64,000 nucleotides of DNA, from assembly GCF_000468115.1 (NCBI RefSeq), contig NZ_AVQI01000067.1, positions 78,705 through 142,704 of the forward strand, read 5' to 3'. A program made the translations under genes and the position numbers. Within the stretch, counting starts at the first letter, position 1. Each line of letters opens with the position of its first letter. Below are positions 33,910 to 42,149 of this stretch, piece after piece. The notes under the pieces were generated by a model that saw only the letters and a list, made by a program, of their open reading frames with translations, was not told where the DNA came from and searched no databases. The DNA comes from Treponema socranskii subsp. socranskii VPI DR56BR1116 = ATCC 35536. GTDB lineage: Bacteria; Spirochaetota; Spirochaetia; Treponematales; Treponemataceae.

Positions 33910-36045
33910 TTAAATGTCCGTCGTCTGGGTTTTGAATTTACCGACTTCGGTGACGAGCCCGTCAATGGACTCTTTGTTTTTTCCCGCGATTTCCAGCGAT
34001 TCCTGTGTTGCGGAATTGATAAGATCGACTTGCGACTCGATCGAATCCATCGTCTTCCGTAAAACGCGGGTGAGTTCGTCAAGCTGCGTCGCCTGCGTCA
34101 AAATATTTTCGCTGCTCGCGAGCATTTCGGCGGAATTGTATTTTACGCCGCTTGTCGTCGTACCGATATTTTTTATCATATCGCGGATATTCGTGCTGTT
34201 TTCTTCCTGCTTGTCCATCACTTTGACGACGCTTTCGATCGCGTTGTGCACTTCGTTCGAATAGTTTGAAATATAATTGAATTTTTCGACCGCACCCGAT
34301 GCGGACGATGCGAGCAGTTCGATTTCATCGATGATGTTTTTGAGCGTCGTTGTGATTTTTTTACCTTGTGCACTCGAGCTTTCCGCGAGCTTTCTGATTT
34401 CCGAAGCGACGACGGCGAAGCCCTTTCCCGCTTTGCCTGCGTGCGCCGCTTCGATGGCGGCGTTCATCGCCAAAAGATTTGTCTGGTTTGCGATGTTCTG
34501 AATGACGGCGCTCGCTTCGATCAAACTGCCCGACGCTTCGGAGATTCGCTGTGATATGTTGTTCGCCTGCGTCAGCGTTTCGCGCCCGGAGTCCGTCGCC
34601 GAAGCGAGGTTTTGCATGGTGTCCTGTGCATCCTTTATGTTTTCTTCGACGGAGCTTACGAACTTCGTTATACCGTCGAGCGACGACGTCGAGTTTTGAA
34701 CAACGCTCAGCTGCCGGTCGATGTCTTCGTGCAATGCGCGGATCGCTTTGATAACTTCTTCGATTGCGGATGCGGTTTCCGAAACGCTTTTTTCCTGTTC
34801 CGTAAAATGCCCCCGCAGTTCGTCGATGCTGTCCGTAATCGCTTTTACGAATTCGCTTACGGATACCATATTGCTTTCGAGATCGGATCCGACGGTTTTC
34901 ATTTCGAATGAACCGGTACTGACGTTTTTGATCGCATTCCGCAGTTTTGAGATCGTTTCGTTAAAGTAAGTCGACAGAATACCCGTTTCGTCTTTGCCGA
35001 CGACCGGCAGTTTGATGGTGAGATCGCCTTCGCCTTGCGAAATATTGTGCAGCGCGTCGATCATCAAATTGAGCGGTTTGACGATACGGCGCGCGATAAA
35101 AAATCCGATGATAATTGCGACGACGAGCTGCAATGCGGCGATGAGGATAAATGTTCGGATAAGCGTCGTTATATTTTCTGCGACGAATTCCGAAACGGGC
35201 GCCATGAGCAGCAGCGTCCAACCGGAGTAGCGCATGGAAGATGTTGCCGCAATATACCGCGTATTATTTATTTTTGAAATACTCACTTTCGATTTTCCCG
35301 AACTCAACGCGTTCCGCAGAAAACCTTGAAATTCTTTGCTTTCGCTTTCGAATACTTCGGTAAAGATATTTTTATACAGTATTTCCGGCTGACGGGTTCC
35401 GAGTACGATGCCGTCGGGACTGATCAGATATGCGGCTCCCGTTTTTCCGACCGTCATATCGCTTACGAGATTCGACAGTGAACCGCCCAAAAGCGTTGCG
35501 CTGATAACGCCGGTAATCTTACCCTGAAGATCGCGCAAGGGAATCGCGATCGTGGACACGTACATCCGTTCCGTAGCGGAAAAAACCGGCTCCGTGATGG
35601 CGTACTTACCCGTCATCGCTCGTTGAAACCAGTCTTCCCGCGAAACGTTTTCGGTTTTATTGTCGGTGCGGTAGAGAATGCCGTTTTTTCCGCCGATACC
35701 GAAATTGAGCCAGCCGCGCTGACGCTGCAGTTGAATTTCATTTTTTAATAATTCTATTTTGGCCCGGTACGACAGTGTATCCTCTTGGATATCGGGGATA
35801 TTCGAAAACGCTTCCAATTTTTCGAACATCGCCTTTGAGCGTTCGTCGAGCGCTTTTGAAGAGCTGAATACCAGTTCGTTGAGAAAGTATCGCGTATTGC
35901 GTACGAGGGAAAAAGAGGCGAGCGTTATCGATACGATACACGAAATGAGCACGATCGAAAGAGAAAAAAACGCAAACGCCGTTATCATTTTATTTTTTAT
36001 CGAAAATATTTTATGCTTTTTTCCGTCTGAAAAAACGTATTTCAT
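33910..36045 (-). CDS. methyl-accepting chemotaxis protein with dCache-type sensor
   Basis: A 711-aa chemoreceptor. A first membrane helix lies at about residues 20-45 and a second near 295-315. The periplasmic part between them is a double Cache domain (DNKTENVSREDWFQRAMTG, then TGAAYLISPDGIVLGTR). A HAMP region (ARRIVKPLNLMIDALH) and the coiled signalling domain follow. The hairpin tip reads QTNLLAMNAAIEAAHAGKAG, with GKGFAVVASEIRKLAESS. Small organic ligands are typical for such sensors. It begins 31 nt after a 33-bp element shared with a TPR gene at 56 kb. Confidence 0.93.
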   Translation of the reverse strand: MKYVFSDGKKHKIFSIKNKMITAFAFFSLSIVLISCIVSITLASFSLVRNTRYFLNELVFSSSKALDERSKAMFEKLEAFSNIPDIQEDTLSYRAKIELLKNEIQLQRQRGWLNFGIGGKNGILYRTDNKTENVSREDWFQRAMTGKYAITEPVFSATERMYVSTIAIPLRDLQGKITGVISATLLGGSLSNLVSDMTVGKTGAAYLISPDGIVLGTRQPEILYKNIFTEVFESESKEFQGFLRNALSSGKSKVSISKINNTRYIAATSSMRYSGWTLLLMAPVSEFVAENITTLIRTFILIAALQLVVAIIIGFFIARRIVKPLNLMIDALHNISQGEGDLTIKLPVVGKDETGILSTYFNETISKLRNAIKNVSTGSFEMKTVGSDLESNMVSVSEFVKAITDSIDELRGHFTEQEKSVSETASAIEEVIKAIRALHEDIDRQLSVVQNSTSSLDGITKFVSSVEENIKDAQDTMQNLASATDSGRETLTQANNISQRISEASGSLIEASAVIQNIANQTNLLAMNAAIEAAHAGKAGKGFAVVASEIRKLAESSSAQGKKITTTLKNIIDEIELLASSASGAVEKFNYISNYSNEVHNAIESVVKVMDKQEENSTNIRDMIKNIGTTTSGVKYNSAEMLASSENILTQATQLDELTRVLRKTMDSIESQVDLINSATQESLEIAGKNKESIDGLVTEVGKFKTQTTDI

Positions 36046-36076
36046 ACCCCTTCCTTGAAATGCTGCATTGCAGAAA

Positions 36077-36109
36077 ATATCAATTTTCGAAAATGCCGCA
36101 GCCGTGCGC
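36077..36109 (-). repeat. 33-bp upstream element, copy 1 (before chemoreceptor gene)
   Basis: On the minus strand this reads towards the chemoreceptor start, 31 nt away. It matches 56224-56256 at 31 of 33 positions. It contains the perfect palindrome ATTTTCGAAAAT and GCCGCA. Confidence 0.7.
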
Positions 36110-36132
36110 GTTCGCGCACATATAATATATGA

Positions 36133-36155
36133 GCGAGTTTTCGAAAGAAAACTCG
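36133..36155. repeat. hairpin with GAAA tetraloop
   Basis: CGAGTTTTC and GAAAACTCG flank GAAA, a perfect 9-bp stem with a stable tetraloop, between the chemoreceptor promoter region and the terminator of the binding-protein gene. Confidence 0.55.
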
Positions 36156-36160
36156 AAGTT

Positions 36161-36191
36161 AAAAGAGCCGCGCAATTTAAGCGGTTCTTTT
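36161..36191 (-). terminator. terminator of the sugar-binding lipoprotein gene
   Basis: AAAAGAGCCGC (36161-36171) and GCGGTTCTTTT (36181-36191) form an 11-bp stem with one G-U pair, 16 nt after the gene's stop, with a T-run on the minus strand. Confidence 0.7.
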
Positions 36192-36206
36192 ATATCTTCC
36201 TCGGAT

Positions 36207-37526
36207 TTATTTAGCGAGCGACTCGTCGGAATTTTTAACAAAATTATTCAGCACGCCCTGTATATTCTTTCCGGATGCGGCATTTTTCAGCGCCGTATTC
36301 CAATAGCCGCGCATATCCGCAAAGCCCGTGATATTGTTATAGTACTGACCGAAGAATTTCTGCAGCACCGAATTATACAAGATTTCGGGATCATCGGTTT
36401 CGATGTCGATTTTCGACGTCACGGGAAAACCGCCGGTTGCATCTACGAGCTTGGGCGCCCATACTTCATCCGTTGCCATAAAGTGCAAAAATTTTTTTGC
36501 AGCCTGTATTTTATTTTGTTTTTTGTTATTGAAAATACAGGCGCCGCCGACGATGAATTCGAGGGACGGAGCGCCCGAATCGTTGGGGAAAGGCATATAA
36601 ATCGGTGTAAAATCTCTGCCGCGGTATTTGCGCTTTCCGTCATACATTTTGTTCAGCTGCGGTGAATAGAGGATCGTGTGGGCAGCGTCGGATGCCGCGA
36701 ACATGCCGATGACGTCGTTCGACGTGAGATTAGCGCCGTCAAGCAGCAAGCCTTCTTTTATCGCATTCATCGTCCACGCTACATTCCTTACCGCTTGCGG
36801 CGTGTTGAACGTATAGCGCGAATAATCGTTGTTCAAAAGCGATACGTTACCGAAGAGATTAACTAAAAATGCACGAGTGCCCTGATCACCGCCCTGCGTT
36901 TTATAGTAGAATACGCCGGGTGTTTTGCCTTTCGGCAGTTTCGCTTTGAGCGCACGCAAAAGATTTTCATACTCTGCGACAGTCCACTGGCGGTCGCGCC
37001 GCGTGTACGGCAAAAGCGAAAGAAGCCCCAAGTCGTTAAGCATCTCTTTGTTGAACGCCATCGCAAAAGGACCCGCATGCATCGGATACATATAGGTGCG
37101 CAAATCTTTACCTGCGGAAACCGCAAGCATACCCGTCATGATATACGGTTTTTCCGTTGCGAGTACGTCATCGAGCGGTTCGAGCAAACCTTTGTCCGCC
37201 CATGCGATGATGCGGCCGGGTGCGTCGTATACGATATCGGGAGCTTTGCCGGAAGAGATCGCCTGTTCGATTTTATCCGCACCGTCGGCATAACTGAGCG
37301 ATGTAAAGCGCACGTTGATCGATGGATTTTCTTTTTCGAAAGCCGCAATAAGCTCTTTTTCAAAATCGCCTTGAACTCCCGTTTCCGAAGTAAAGTTGGG
37401 AAACGACCAAAAGTCGATATCCGCCGAAACGGAATCGGTTTTTTGATTCATACAGCCCGCTAAAAGCGATACGCATATAACGGCTGCAATATTTTTCAGC
37501 AGAAGTCCCCACCGGCTGTTGTTCAT
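36207..37526 (-). CDS. extracellular solute-binding lipoprotein (CUT1 family)
   Basis: A 439-aa lipoprotein. ATG 37526 follows GGGAGGGTTT. Signal peptide with lipobox LLAGC near residue 23. Family features: EKELIAAFEKENPSINVRF, then SGKAPDIVYDAPGRI and the GKTPGVFYYKTQGGDQG region. No permease genes lie next to it, so it is an orphan that must use a transporter encoded elsewhere. Substrate is unknown, likely a sugar or oligosaccharide. A strong terminator follows. Confidence 0.85.
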   Translation of the reverse strand: MNNSRWGLLLKNIAAVICVSLLAGCMNQKTDSVSADIDFWSFPNFTSETGVQGDFEKELIAAFEKENPSINVRFTSLSYADGADKIEQAISSGKAPDIVYDAPGRIIAWADKGLLEPLDDVLATEKPYIMTGMLAVSAGKDLRTYMYPMHAGPFAMAFNKEMLNDLGLLSLLPYTRRDRQWTVAEYENLLRALKAKLPKGKTPGVFYYKTQGGDQGTRAFLVNLFGNVSLLNNDYSRYTFNTPQAVRNVAWTMNAIKEGLLLDGANLTSNDVIGMFAASDAAHTILYSPQLNKMYDGKRKYRGRDFTPIYMPFPNDSGAPSLEFIVGGACIFNNKKQNKIQAAKKFLHFMATDEVWAPKLVDATGGFPVTSKIDIETDDPEILYNSVLQKFFGQYYNNITGFADMRGYWNTALKNAASGKNIQGVLNNFVKNSDESLAK

Positions 37527-37766
37527 AAACCCTCCCGTAAAAACTTTTGTACGTATACAAATCTTTTGCAAATATCCGCGCAAACTCGAGATAAAGAACG
37601 ACGGCGATATTTCAGACGCCGCTTTTTATCATATCTCCTGATTCGCGCAATATTTTTTGCTTATAGTATTTGCGTATGAATATCGATAATAGTACCGACT
37701 AAAGAAGCTCGTGTCAATCTTTTATATCGGCAGGTTATCATAGTCGTAAAAATAAGGAATCAGCAG

Positions 37767-37839
37767 TCGGGCAAGGCGGATTTGAACCGCCGACCTCTTG
37801 GTCCCGAACCAAGCGCGCTACCAACTGCGCTATTGCCCG
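37767..37839 (-). tRNA. tRNA-Pro (CGG)
   Basis: Minus-strand cloverleaf: acceptor CGGGCAA/TTGCCCG, D-arm GCGC-AGTTGGTA-GCGC, anticodon arm CTTGG-TTCGGGA-CCAAG (anticodon CGG), T-arm GGCGG-TTCAAAT-CCGCC. CCA is not encoded. Confidence 0.93.
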
Positions 37840-37870
37840 TTCGTCGGTTATTCCGGCGTGAAAAAAATAG

Positions 37871-37901
37871 GGCTGTTCAAAAACTTCAGTTTTTGAACAG
37901 C
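37871..37901. repeat. hairpin repeat family, copy 1
   Basis: GGCTGTTCAAAAACT and AGTTTTTGAACAGC with a TC loop: a 14-bp perfect stem between the two tRNAs. Related to copies at 37972-38006 and 43434-43465. Confidence 0.7.
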
Positions 37902-37971
37902 TTCCTTGATTTTAGGTGCGATGTTTAAAATTAAATCATTACAATACACAGACTTAATTTTAAACTCGATA

Positions 37972-38006
37972 GGCTGTCGAAAAAGTAACCGACTTTTGAA
38001 ACAGCC
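37972..38006. repeat. hairpin repeat family, copy 2 (imperfect)
   Basis: GGCTGTCGAAAAAGT and ACTTTTGAAACAGCC around AACCG. It pairs at the GGCTGT/ACAGCC ends and the AAAAGT/ACTTTT inside. It is followed by CTTG like the other copies. Confidence 0.6.
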
Positions 38007-38013
38007 CTTGTTA

Positions 38014-38087
38014 CGGGAGCGACGGGGCTCGAACCCGTGGTCTCCGGCGTGACAGGCCAGCGCGATAACCAGCTTCGCTACGCCCCC
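38014..38087 (-). tRNA. tRNA-Asp (GTC)
   Basis: Minus-strand cloverleaf: acceptor GGGGGCG/CGCTCCC, D-arm with AAGCTGGTTAT loop, anticodon arm CTGGC-CTGTCAC-GCCGG (anticodon GTC), T-arm CGGG-TTCGAGC-CCCG. CCA is not encoded. Confidence 0.93.
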
Positions 38088-38250
38088 GTGATTTTTATAC
38101 TATAGCATAATTTTATTTTTTATGTCAAGTGTCGTAAAAACATATAACCGATTTAAAAAACCTTGTAAAAGAAATCGTCGTAACGTAAATCTCTGAACGG
38201 TCTCTAAAACGGGAGAATCTTTAAAAAGATATTTCAAATCGGCGTATTTG

Positions 38251-38315
38251 TTTTAGTTGCTAAACTATATTGACAAAAGGCTGCGGCGGGTGTATATTTG
38301 TTTTAGCGGCTAAAA
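38251..38315 (+). promoter_or_regulatory. MarR-operon promoter flanked by two operators
   Basis: Promoter TTGACA (38270-38275), 17-bp spacer, TATATT (38293-38298). TTTTAGTTGCTAAAC (38251-38265) lies just before the -35 and the perfect palindrome TTTTAGCGGCTAAAA (38301-38315) just after the -10; their centres are 50 bp apart. Both sit in a larger direct repeat (TTTGTTTTAG...GCTAAA...ATAT..TGAC). They are the natural sites for the MarR protein encoded next. Confidence 0.75.
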
Positions 38316-38350
38316 TATACTGACGGAAGGTCATAAAAACGGACGGCACG

Positions 38351-38815
38351 ATGCACGACATACAAAGCTTTATGGAGCTTACGGCAAAGATTCAATACCG
38401 GATCAATGCCAACGATAAAAAACCGAAGCGCTTCGGCACCGCTCACCTGCTTTATCAGAGTGAAATACATTTTATCGCAGCGATAGGTTTGTCGGACGGA
38501 TACAGCGCATCTGAGCTTTCGGAAAAACTCGGCATTACAAACGGTGCGGTAACGCAGGTTTCCGATAAATTGCTGAAAAAAAAATTGATACGAAAATATA
38601 AAAAAGAGGGGAATAAAAAAGCCGTCTATATTACATTGACAAAAGAAGGAGTGCGTGCGTATAAAAACCACGAAAAATTCCACGACGGTTTTAATAAAAA
38701 AATTACGGCGTATTTAAGTTCGCTTTCGAAAAAAGAATTTTCGGCGATAGCACGCTTAGCGGAATTGGTAAACGAAAACATACCCGATTTCGATACAACG
38801 GAGGATATCGTATGA
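38351..38815 (+). CDS. MarR-family transcriptional regulator
   Basis: A 154-aa winged-helix repressor. The DNA-binding part reads YSASELSEKLGITNGAVTQV, then SDKLLKKKLIRKYKKEGNKK (wing), followed by dimer helices. It heads an operon with the EFR1 ferredoxin and the flavodoxin, overlapping the next gene by 4 nt. Twin TTTTAG-n-CTAAAA palindromes around its promoter imply autorepression. The ribosome site is weak. The ligand is unknown. Confidence 0.9.
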   Translation: MHDIQSFMELTAKIQYRINANDKKPKRFGTAHLLYQSEIHFIAAIGLSDGYSASELSEKLGITNGAVTQVSDKLLKKKLIRKYKKEGNKKAVYITLTKEGVRAYKNHEKFHDGFNKKITAYLSSLSKKEFSAIARLAELVNENIPDFDTTEDIV

Positions 38816-39705
38816 AAGCCGTCGTAATCGTATTCAGTCCTGCGGGACATACGCTCGCCGCCGCACGGATGATTGAAAAAAGTATTGAAGCGAGGGGAGG
38901 CGAAACCGACATCGTCAACTTGACAAAAGACGATACTCTGTTGTTCTCTCCGGTCGGAAGCGAAAATCTCGCGGCGAAAGCGGGCGAGTTCGACGCTCTT
39001 TTTGTCGGCGCTCCGGTATATGCCGGTCACGCGGAACACACGGTATTGCGTACGATCGCGATGCTCCCGCCTCCGGACGAAAGAAGATCAAAGATTGCCG
39101 TGCCGTTTATAAGCTACGGAGGAGCGCATTCGTTTGTCGCGTTGGAAGAGATGGGACGCGCATTGAAACGAAAAAAATACGTGCCGGTTTTGGGCATAAA
39201 AATCGCTTCGTTTCATACGCTGAGCAGAAGTTTTCGCACAAAGATATTGGAAGACCGGCCGGGCGAGACGGAGCGTTGTGTAATAGACGACGCCGTAAGC
39301 AAAGTCGTCGATCTGTGTGCCGACCCGAAATCGATACGGGACGGCAGTGCATCTTTTGCATATACTAAAATGCCCATGCGTTTTATATTAAAAATACTTT
39401 CACAGGAAAGAATTCATGCGAAATTCAAAACCGTGTCGATCGTATACGAAAAGTGCCGCGTATGTAAAAGATGTATAGAGGTGTGTCCCGTCAATAATTT
39501 TGTTTTTACGGACGGTATCGTGTCGGTGAAAAATCAAAAAAATTGTATTCTGTGCGGGGAGTGTTTTTACAACTGCGCAAGCGATGCGATCGTTTTCGAC
39601 TACCGTAAACTTGCAAAAAAGCGATTGCGTGACGGCGAGGTCGTTTTGGAAAGTCCGCTCTCGGCCGTATATCCTGACGAATACGGTTATATACGGGAAA
39701 AATAG
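38812..39705 (+). CDS. EFR1-family flavodoxin/ferredoxin protein
   Basis: A 297-aa protein. The N-terminal flavodoxin-like domain has VVIVFSPAGHTLAAARM for FMN phosphate binding. The C-terminus carries two 4Fe-4S cluster motifs: CRVCKRCIEVCP and CILCGECFYNCASDA. EFR1 proteins are predicted electron carriers in anaerobes; partners are not known. Located between a MarR regulator (4-nt overlap) and a flavodoxin, suggesting a regulated redox module. Confidence 0.88.
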   Translation: MKAVVIVFSPAGHTLAAARMIEKSIEARGGETDIVNLTKDDTLLFSPVGSENLAAKAGEFDALFVGAPVYAGHAEHTVLRTIAMLPPPDERRSKIAVPFISYGGAHSFVALEEMGRALKRKKYVPVLGIKIASFHTLSRSFRTKILEDRPGETERCVIDDAVSKVVDLCADPKSIRDGSASFAYTKMPMRFILKILSQERIHAKFKTVSIVYEKCRVCKRCIEVCPVNNFVFTDGIVSVKNQKNCILCGECFYNCASDAIVFDYRKLAKKRLRDGEVVLESPLSAVYPDEYGYIREK

Positions 39706-39717
39706 GAGGTTTGAATT

Positions 39718-40176
39718 ATGAATGAAATTTGCATTGTGTACGATTCTCCGCACAAGGGAAATACGGAAAAGCTGCTTTTGAAAATCAAAGAAAAATATGC
39801 GGATACGGCTCTTGTTAAAGCGGCCGATTGCACTCCCGAAATTTTTTCCCGCTATGACGTACTGGGATTTGCATCGGGAATTTATTACGGAAAGTTTTCT
39901 CCGTCCGTTTCGGCCGTGCTCGAACAGGCGATTAAAAGCGATGTAAAAAAATTGTTTTTTATCTATACGTCGGGAGCGGGCAGGTCAGGGTATGAAAATG
40001 CACTTCGGGCTAAAACGGAGAAAAGCGGCAAAATCTGCTTGGGTATATTTTCCTGCAAAGGTTTCGATACCTACGGTCCTTTTAAGCTTATCGGCGGATT
40101 GAATAAGGGCAGGCCGAACGAAGACGATTTCAGAGACGCGATTGCATTTTTCGAAAACGATATTTTAGCGATTTAA
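39718..40176 (+). CDS. flavodoxin-like protein
   Basis: A 152-aa flavodoxin-fold protein. The FMN loop is IVYDSPHKGNTEKLLLKI, followed by FASGIYYGKFSPSV and FIYTSGAGRSGYENAL. Start ATG 39718 follows TAGGAGGTTTGAATT. It is the last gene of the MarR operon and lies 12 nt after the EFR1 gene, so the two probably exchange electrons or replace each other under iron shortage (inference). Confidence 0.88.
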   Translation: MNEICIVYDSPHKGNTEKLLLKIKEKYADTALVKAADCTPEIFSRYDVLGFASGIYYGKFSPSVSAVLEQAIKSDVKKLFFIYTSGAGRSGYENALRAKTEKSGKICLGIFSCKGFDTYGPFKLIGGLNKGRPNEDDFRDAIAFFENDILAI

Positions 40177-40216
40177 ATTATTAAAATATCAAGTGTTTCC
40201 GAAATTTATTAAAGCA

Positions 40217-40470
40217 GGGAAGTCGTTTTTCTGATTTTGAGCGTGCCGCCGATTTTAATTTTCGAATAACTCTTAAATCGGTTAAAGATTATTTGCGCTC
40301 TTCGCGTCCGGCGGCGGTAAACCTTTCGTGGGCTTTAGAGCGTATGAATACGGTTTGTGTTGAGCATAAAAGCGAGCCCGATAAAGAATATACTGGAAGC
40401 GCTTTTGAGCGACGATGATCAACAGTCTGTCGCGTGCTCCGGCGCGGCGAAAACGAGTGTCGAATTCCGC
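40217..40470 (+). pseudogene. remnant of methylthioribose-1-phosphate isomerase (mtnA)
   Basis: One frame reads DFERAADFNFR, then VKDYLRSSRPAAVNLSWALE with RMN, the signature of MtnA (SRPTAVNLxWALxRM). After EHKSEPDKEY a frameshift is needed to continue (KNILEALLSDDDQQS), and stops follow. No start codon or 5' half is present. This is a decayed fragment of a methionine-salvage or ribose-phosphate isomerase gene. It lies in the 400-nt gap between the flavodoxin and the metallophosphoesterase; nothing else was seen in that gap apart from the promoter. Confidence 0.6.
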
Positions 40471-40530
40471 GTCCCTTGAGCGCGCGTACCGTGAGGGCGG
40501 CGATTGCCGAACGACGTGGTGATTTTAATA

Positions 40531-40568
40531 TGTTAAACGATTGACATATACGGGTTTTGTGCTATACT
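40531..40568 (+). promoter_or_regulatory. promoter of the phosphoesterase/ABC cluster with LacI-type operator
   Basis: TGTTAAACGATTGACA (40531-40546) fits the symmetrical LacI-family pattern TGTnAAnCGnTTnACA with a central CG. Its right end is the -35 box TTGACA (40541-40546). The -10 box TATACT is at 40563-40568 after a 16-bp spacer. The ATG comes 11 nt later. The LacI-family gene at 46119 is the likely binder. Confidence 0.7.
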
Positions 40569-40579
40569 CGTTTATACCT

Positions 40580-41356
40580 ATGCGCGTACTTTTGATTTCC
40601 GACGTTCACAGCAATTTCGAAGCCCTTTCGGCCGTTTTATCTGCAGAAGCGGGTTTTGATTGGGTTTGGTGCGCAGGAGATTTTGTCGACTACGGCATTT
40701 CACCGAAGCCCGTTATCGATTGGTTTCGTAATCATAGAGCGGAGAGCCGCCTTGTCAAAGGCAATCATGATGAGCATTTGGTAAATGTATGGAAATCGGG
40801 AGTATCGAAAACTATTGCTCCGATGCAGTTTAAATGGGTTCATCAAAATTGTCTGCAGCTTGATGCCGCCCGTGTGTCTTTTTTAGATTCGCTCCCTGAG
40901 ATTATTTCGTTTGAACAAGATGGTCGGTATTATCTTATGGCGCATCGTTTCGATAAAACCGTTCCGTATCGCGATATAAACAGTATCGAAGAGTTCGATG
41001 CATTTTGGAATGCAAATACGCCGGAGTCTTATCATAATGCGTTTGAACGCCGCATTATTGTCGGGCATACGCATCGTCAATGCGCCCATTACCTGTACGG
41101 AAACAGGATGTGGATAAATCCGGGAAGCATATCATATCGCCGTCCCGACGAACACGATAAAAGTGCGCAGTATGCCGTTATAGAAGACGGTACGATTATT
41201 TTCAAAAGAATACCCTATGATCGCAGCATACAGTTTGCTGCTGCGGAACAATACGGGAAAAATAAATCGATGATGGAAACGGAAGTGCAGGATTTTTATT
41301 TCTTTTTCGGAGATGCAAAAACGACGCGGGATCCGCTTCCGACAGGAGCTGTATGA
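40580..41356 (+). CDS. calcineurin-like metallophosphoesterase
   Basis: A 258-aa protein starting at ATG 40580 (MRVLLISDVHSNFEALSAVL). Metal-binding motifs: DVHSN, AGDFVDYG, GNHDEH, and HTHRQ near the C-terminus with NPGSISYRR. The pattern is that of YfcE/Mre11-like phosphodiesterases. Cytoplasmic. First gene of a cluster; overlaps the next by 4 nt (ATGA), so it is coupled to the tyrosine-phosphatase-like gene. The leader is nearly absent. Confidence 0.9.
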   Translation: MRVLLISDVHSNFEALSAVLSAEAGFDWVWCAGDFVDYGISPKPVIDWFRNHRAESRLVKGNHDEHLVNVWKSGVSKTIAPMQFKWVHQNCLQLDAARVSFLDSLPEIISFEQDGRYYLMAHRFDKTVPYRDINSIEEFDAFWNANTPESYHNAFERRIIVGHTHRQCAHYLYGNRMWINPGSISYRRPDEHDKSAQYAVIEDGTIIFKRIPYDRSIQFAAAEQYGKNKSMMETEVQDFYFFFGDAKTTRDPLPTGAV

Positions 41357-42042
41357 AATCCTACAGACGGCTGCATTTTGACGGTATTGAAAATTTTCGT
41401 GATCTCGGCGGCTGGGAATGCAGCGGCGGCGGGATGACAAAGTACGGGGTATTTTACCGTTCGACGGAACTCGCAAAAGCAACGAAAGCCGACTTGAAGC
41501 GTATTGAAGATTTGGGAATACGGACAATCCTTGACTTGCGGCACCCGGCGGAAACGTCGGCACGACCCGATTGCCGACCGAGATCCTGTGTTTATAAAAA
41601 CATATCGGTGCAGGGGTCAATTCGGCCGCATGAGCTCAATGTACACGGAGATGTGTATATGACGCATACGCTGCACCATATGTATCGACAGCTTCTCACG
41701 GTGAGCGGTGATGAATTCCGCAAAGTGCTGTTTTTTTTGGCGGATGCCGAAGGGCCGGTGGTGTTTCATTGCGTTGCGGGAAAGGATCGCACGGGACTTA
41801 CCGCGATGTTTTTATATACGATTGCAGGAGTCGATGAAAAGGATATCGTCGCGGACTACGAAGTGAGCCACACGTATATCAAAGGCTTTATGACCGACGT
41901 TTCCGGTTCTCACTATATGAATATGGAAAAGCTGCTCGCTTTTTTGCATAAAGCTTACGGCGGTGCCTCGCAGTACCTCGATGCGATCGGCGTAACTGAG
42001 GAAGTGCGCCGAAAAATTTACAAAAAATTTGTTATGAATTAA
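41353..42042 (+). CDS. tyrosine/serine-phosphatase-like protein (PF13350 type)
   Basis: A 229-aa protein with the family N-terminus NFRDLGGW, and FYRSTELAKATKADLKRIED. The active-site loop HCVAGKDRTGLTA (HCx5R) lies near residue 137, cysteine being the nucleophile. Members hydrolyse phosphotyrosine, phosphoinositides or small phospho-metabolites. It overlaps the metallophosphoesterase gene and stands before the ABC binding protein, which suggests metabolic substrates rather than proteins (inference). Confidence 0.88.
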   Translation: MKSYRRLHFDGIENFRDLGGWECSGGGMTKYGVFYRSTELAKATKADLKRIEDLGIRTILDLRHPAETSARPDCRPRSCVYKNISVQGSIRPHELNVHGDVYMTHTLHHMYRQLLTVSGDEFRKVLFFLADAEGPVVFHCVAGKDRTGLTAMFLYTIAGVDEKDIVADYEVSHTYIKGFMTDVSGSHYMNMEKLLAFLHKAYGGASQYLDAIGVTEEVRRKIYKKFVMN

Positions 42043-42149
42043 TTGTAATGCGATTCGGTTTATATGCCGGATCGAACAGATAAATTTGTTTTTATAGAGG
42101 GAGCCGTAGGTTCTCATTTCTTAATAAAGATTTTTTGGAGGACAGCTTT

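Noticed and set aside
42044..42059. Second LacI-type operator before the binding-protein gene
   Set aside because: TGTAATGCGATTCGGT has the central CG and left half only; the right half does not match.
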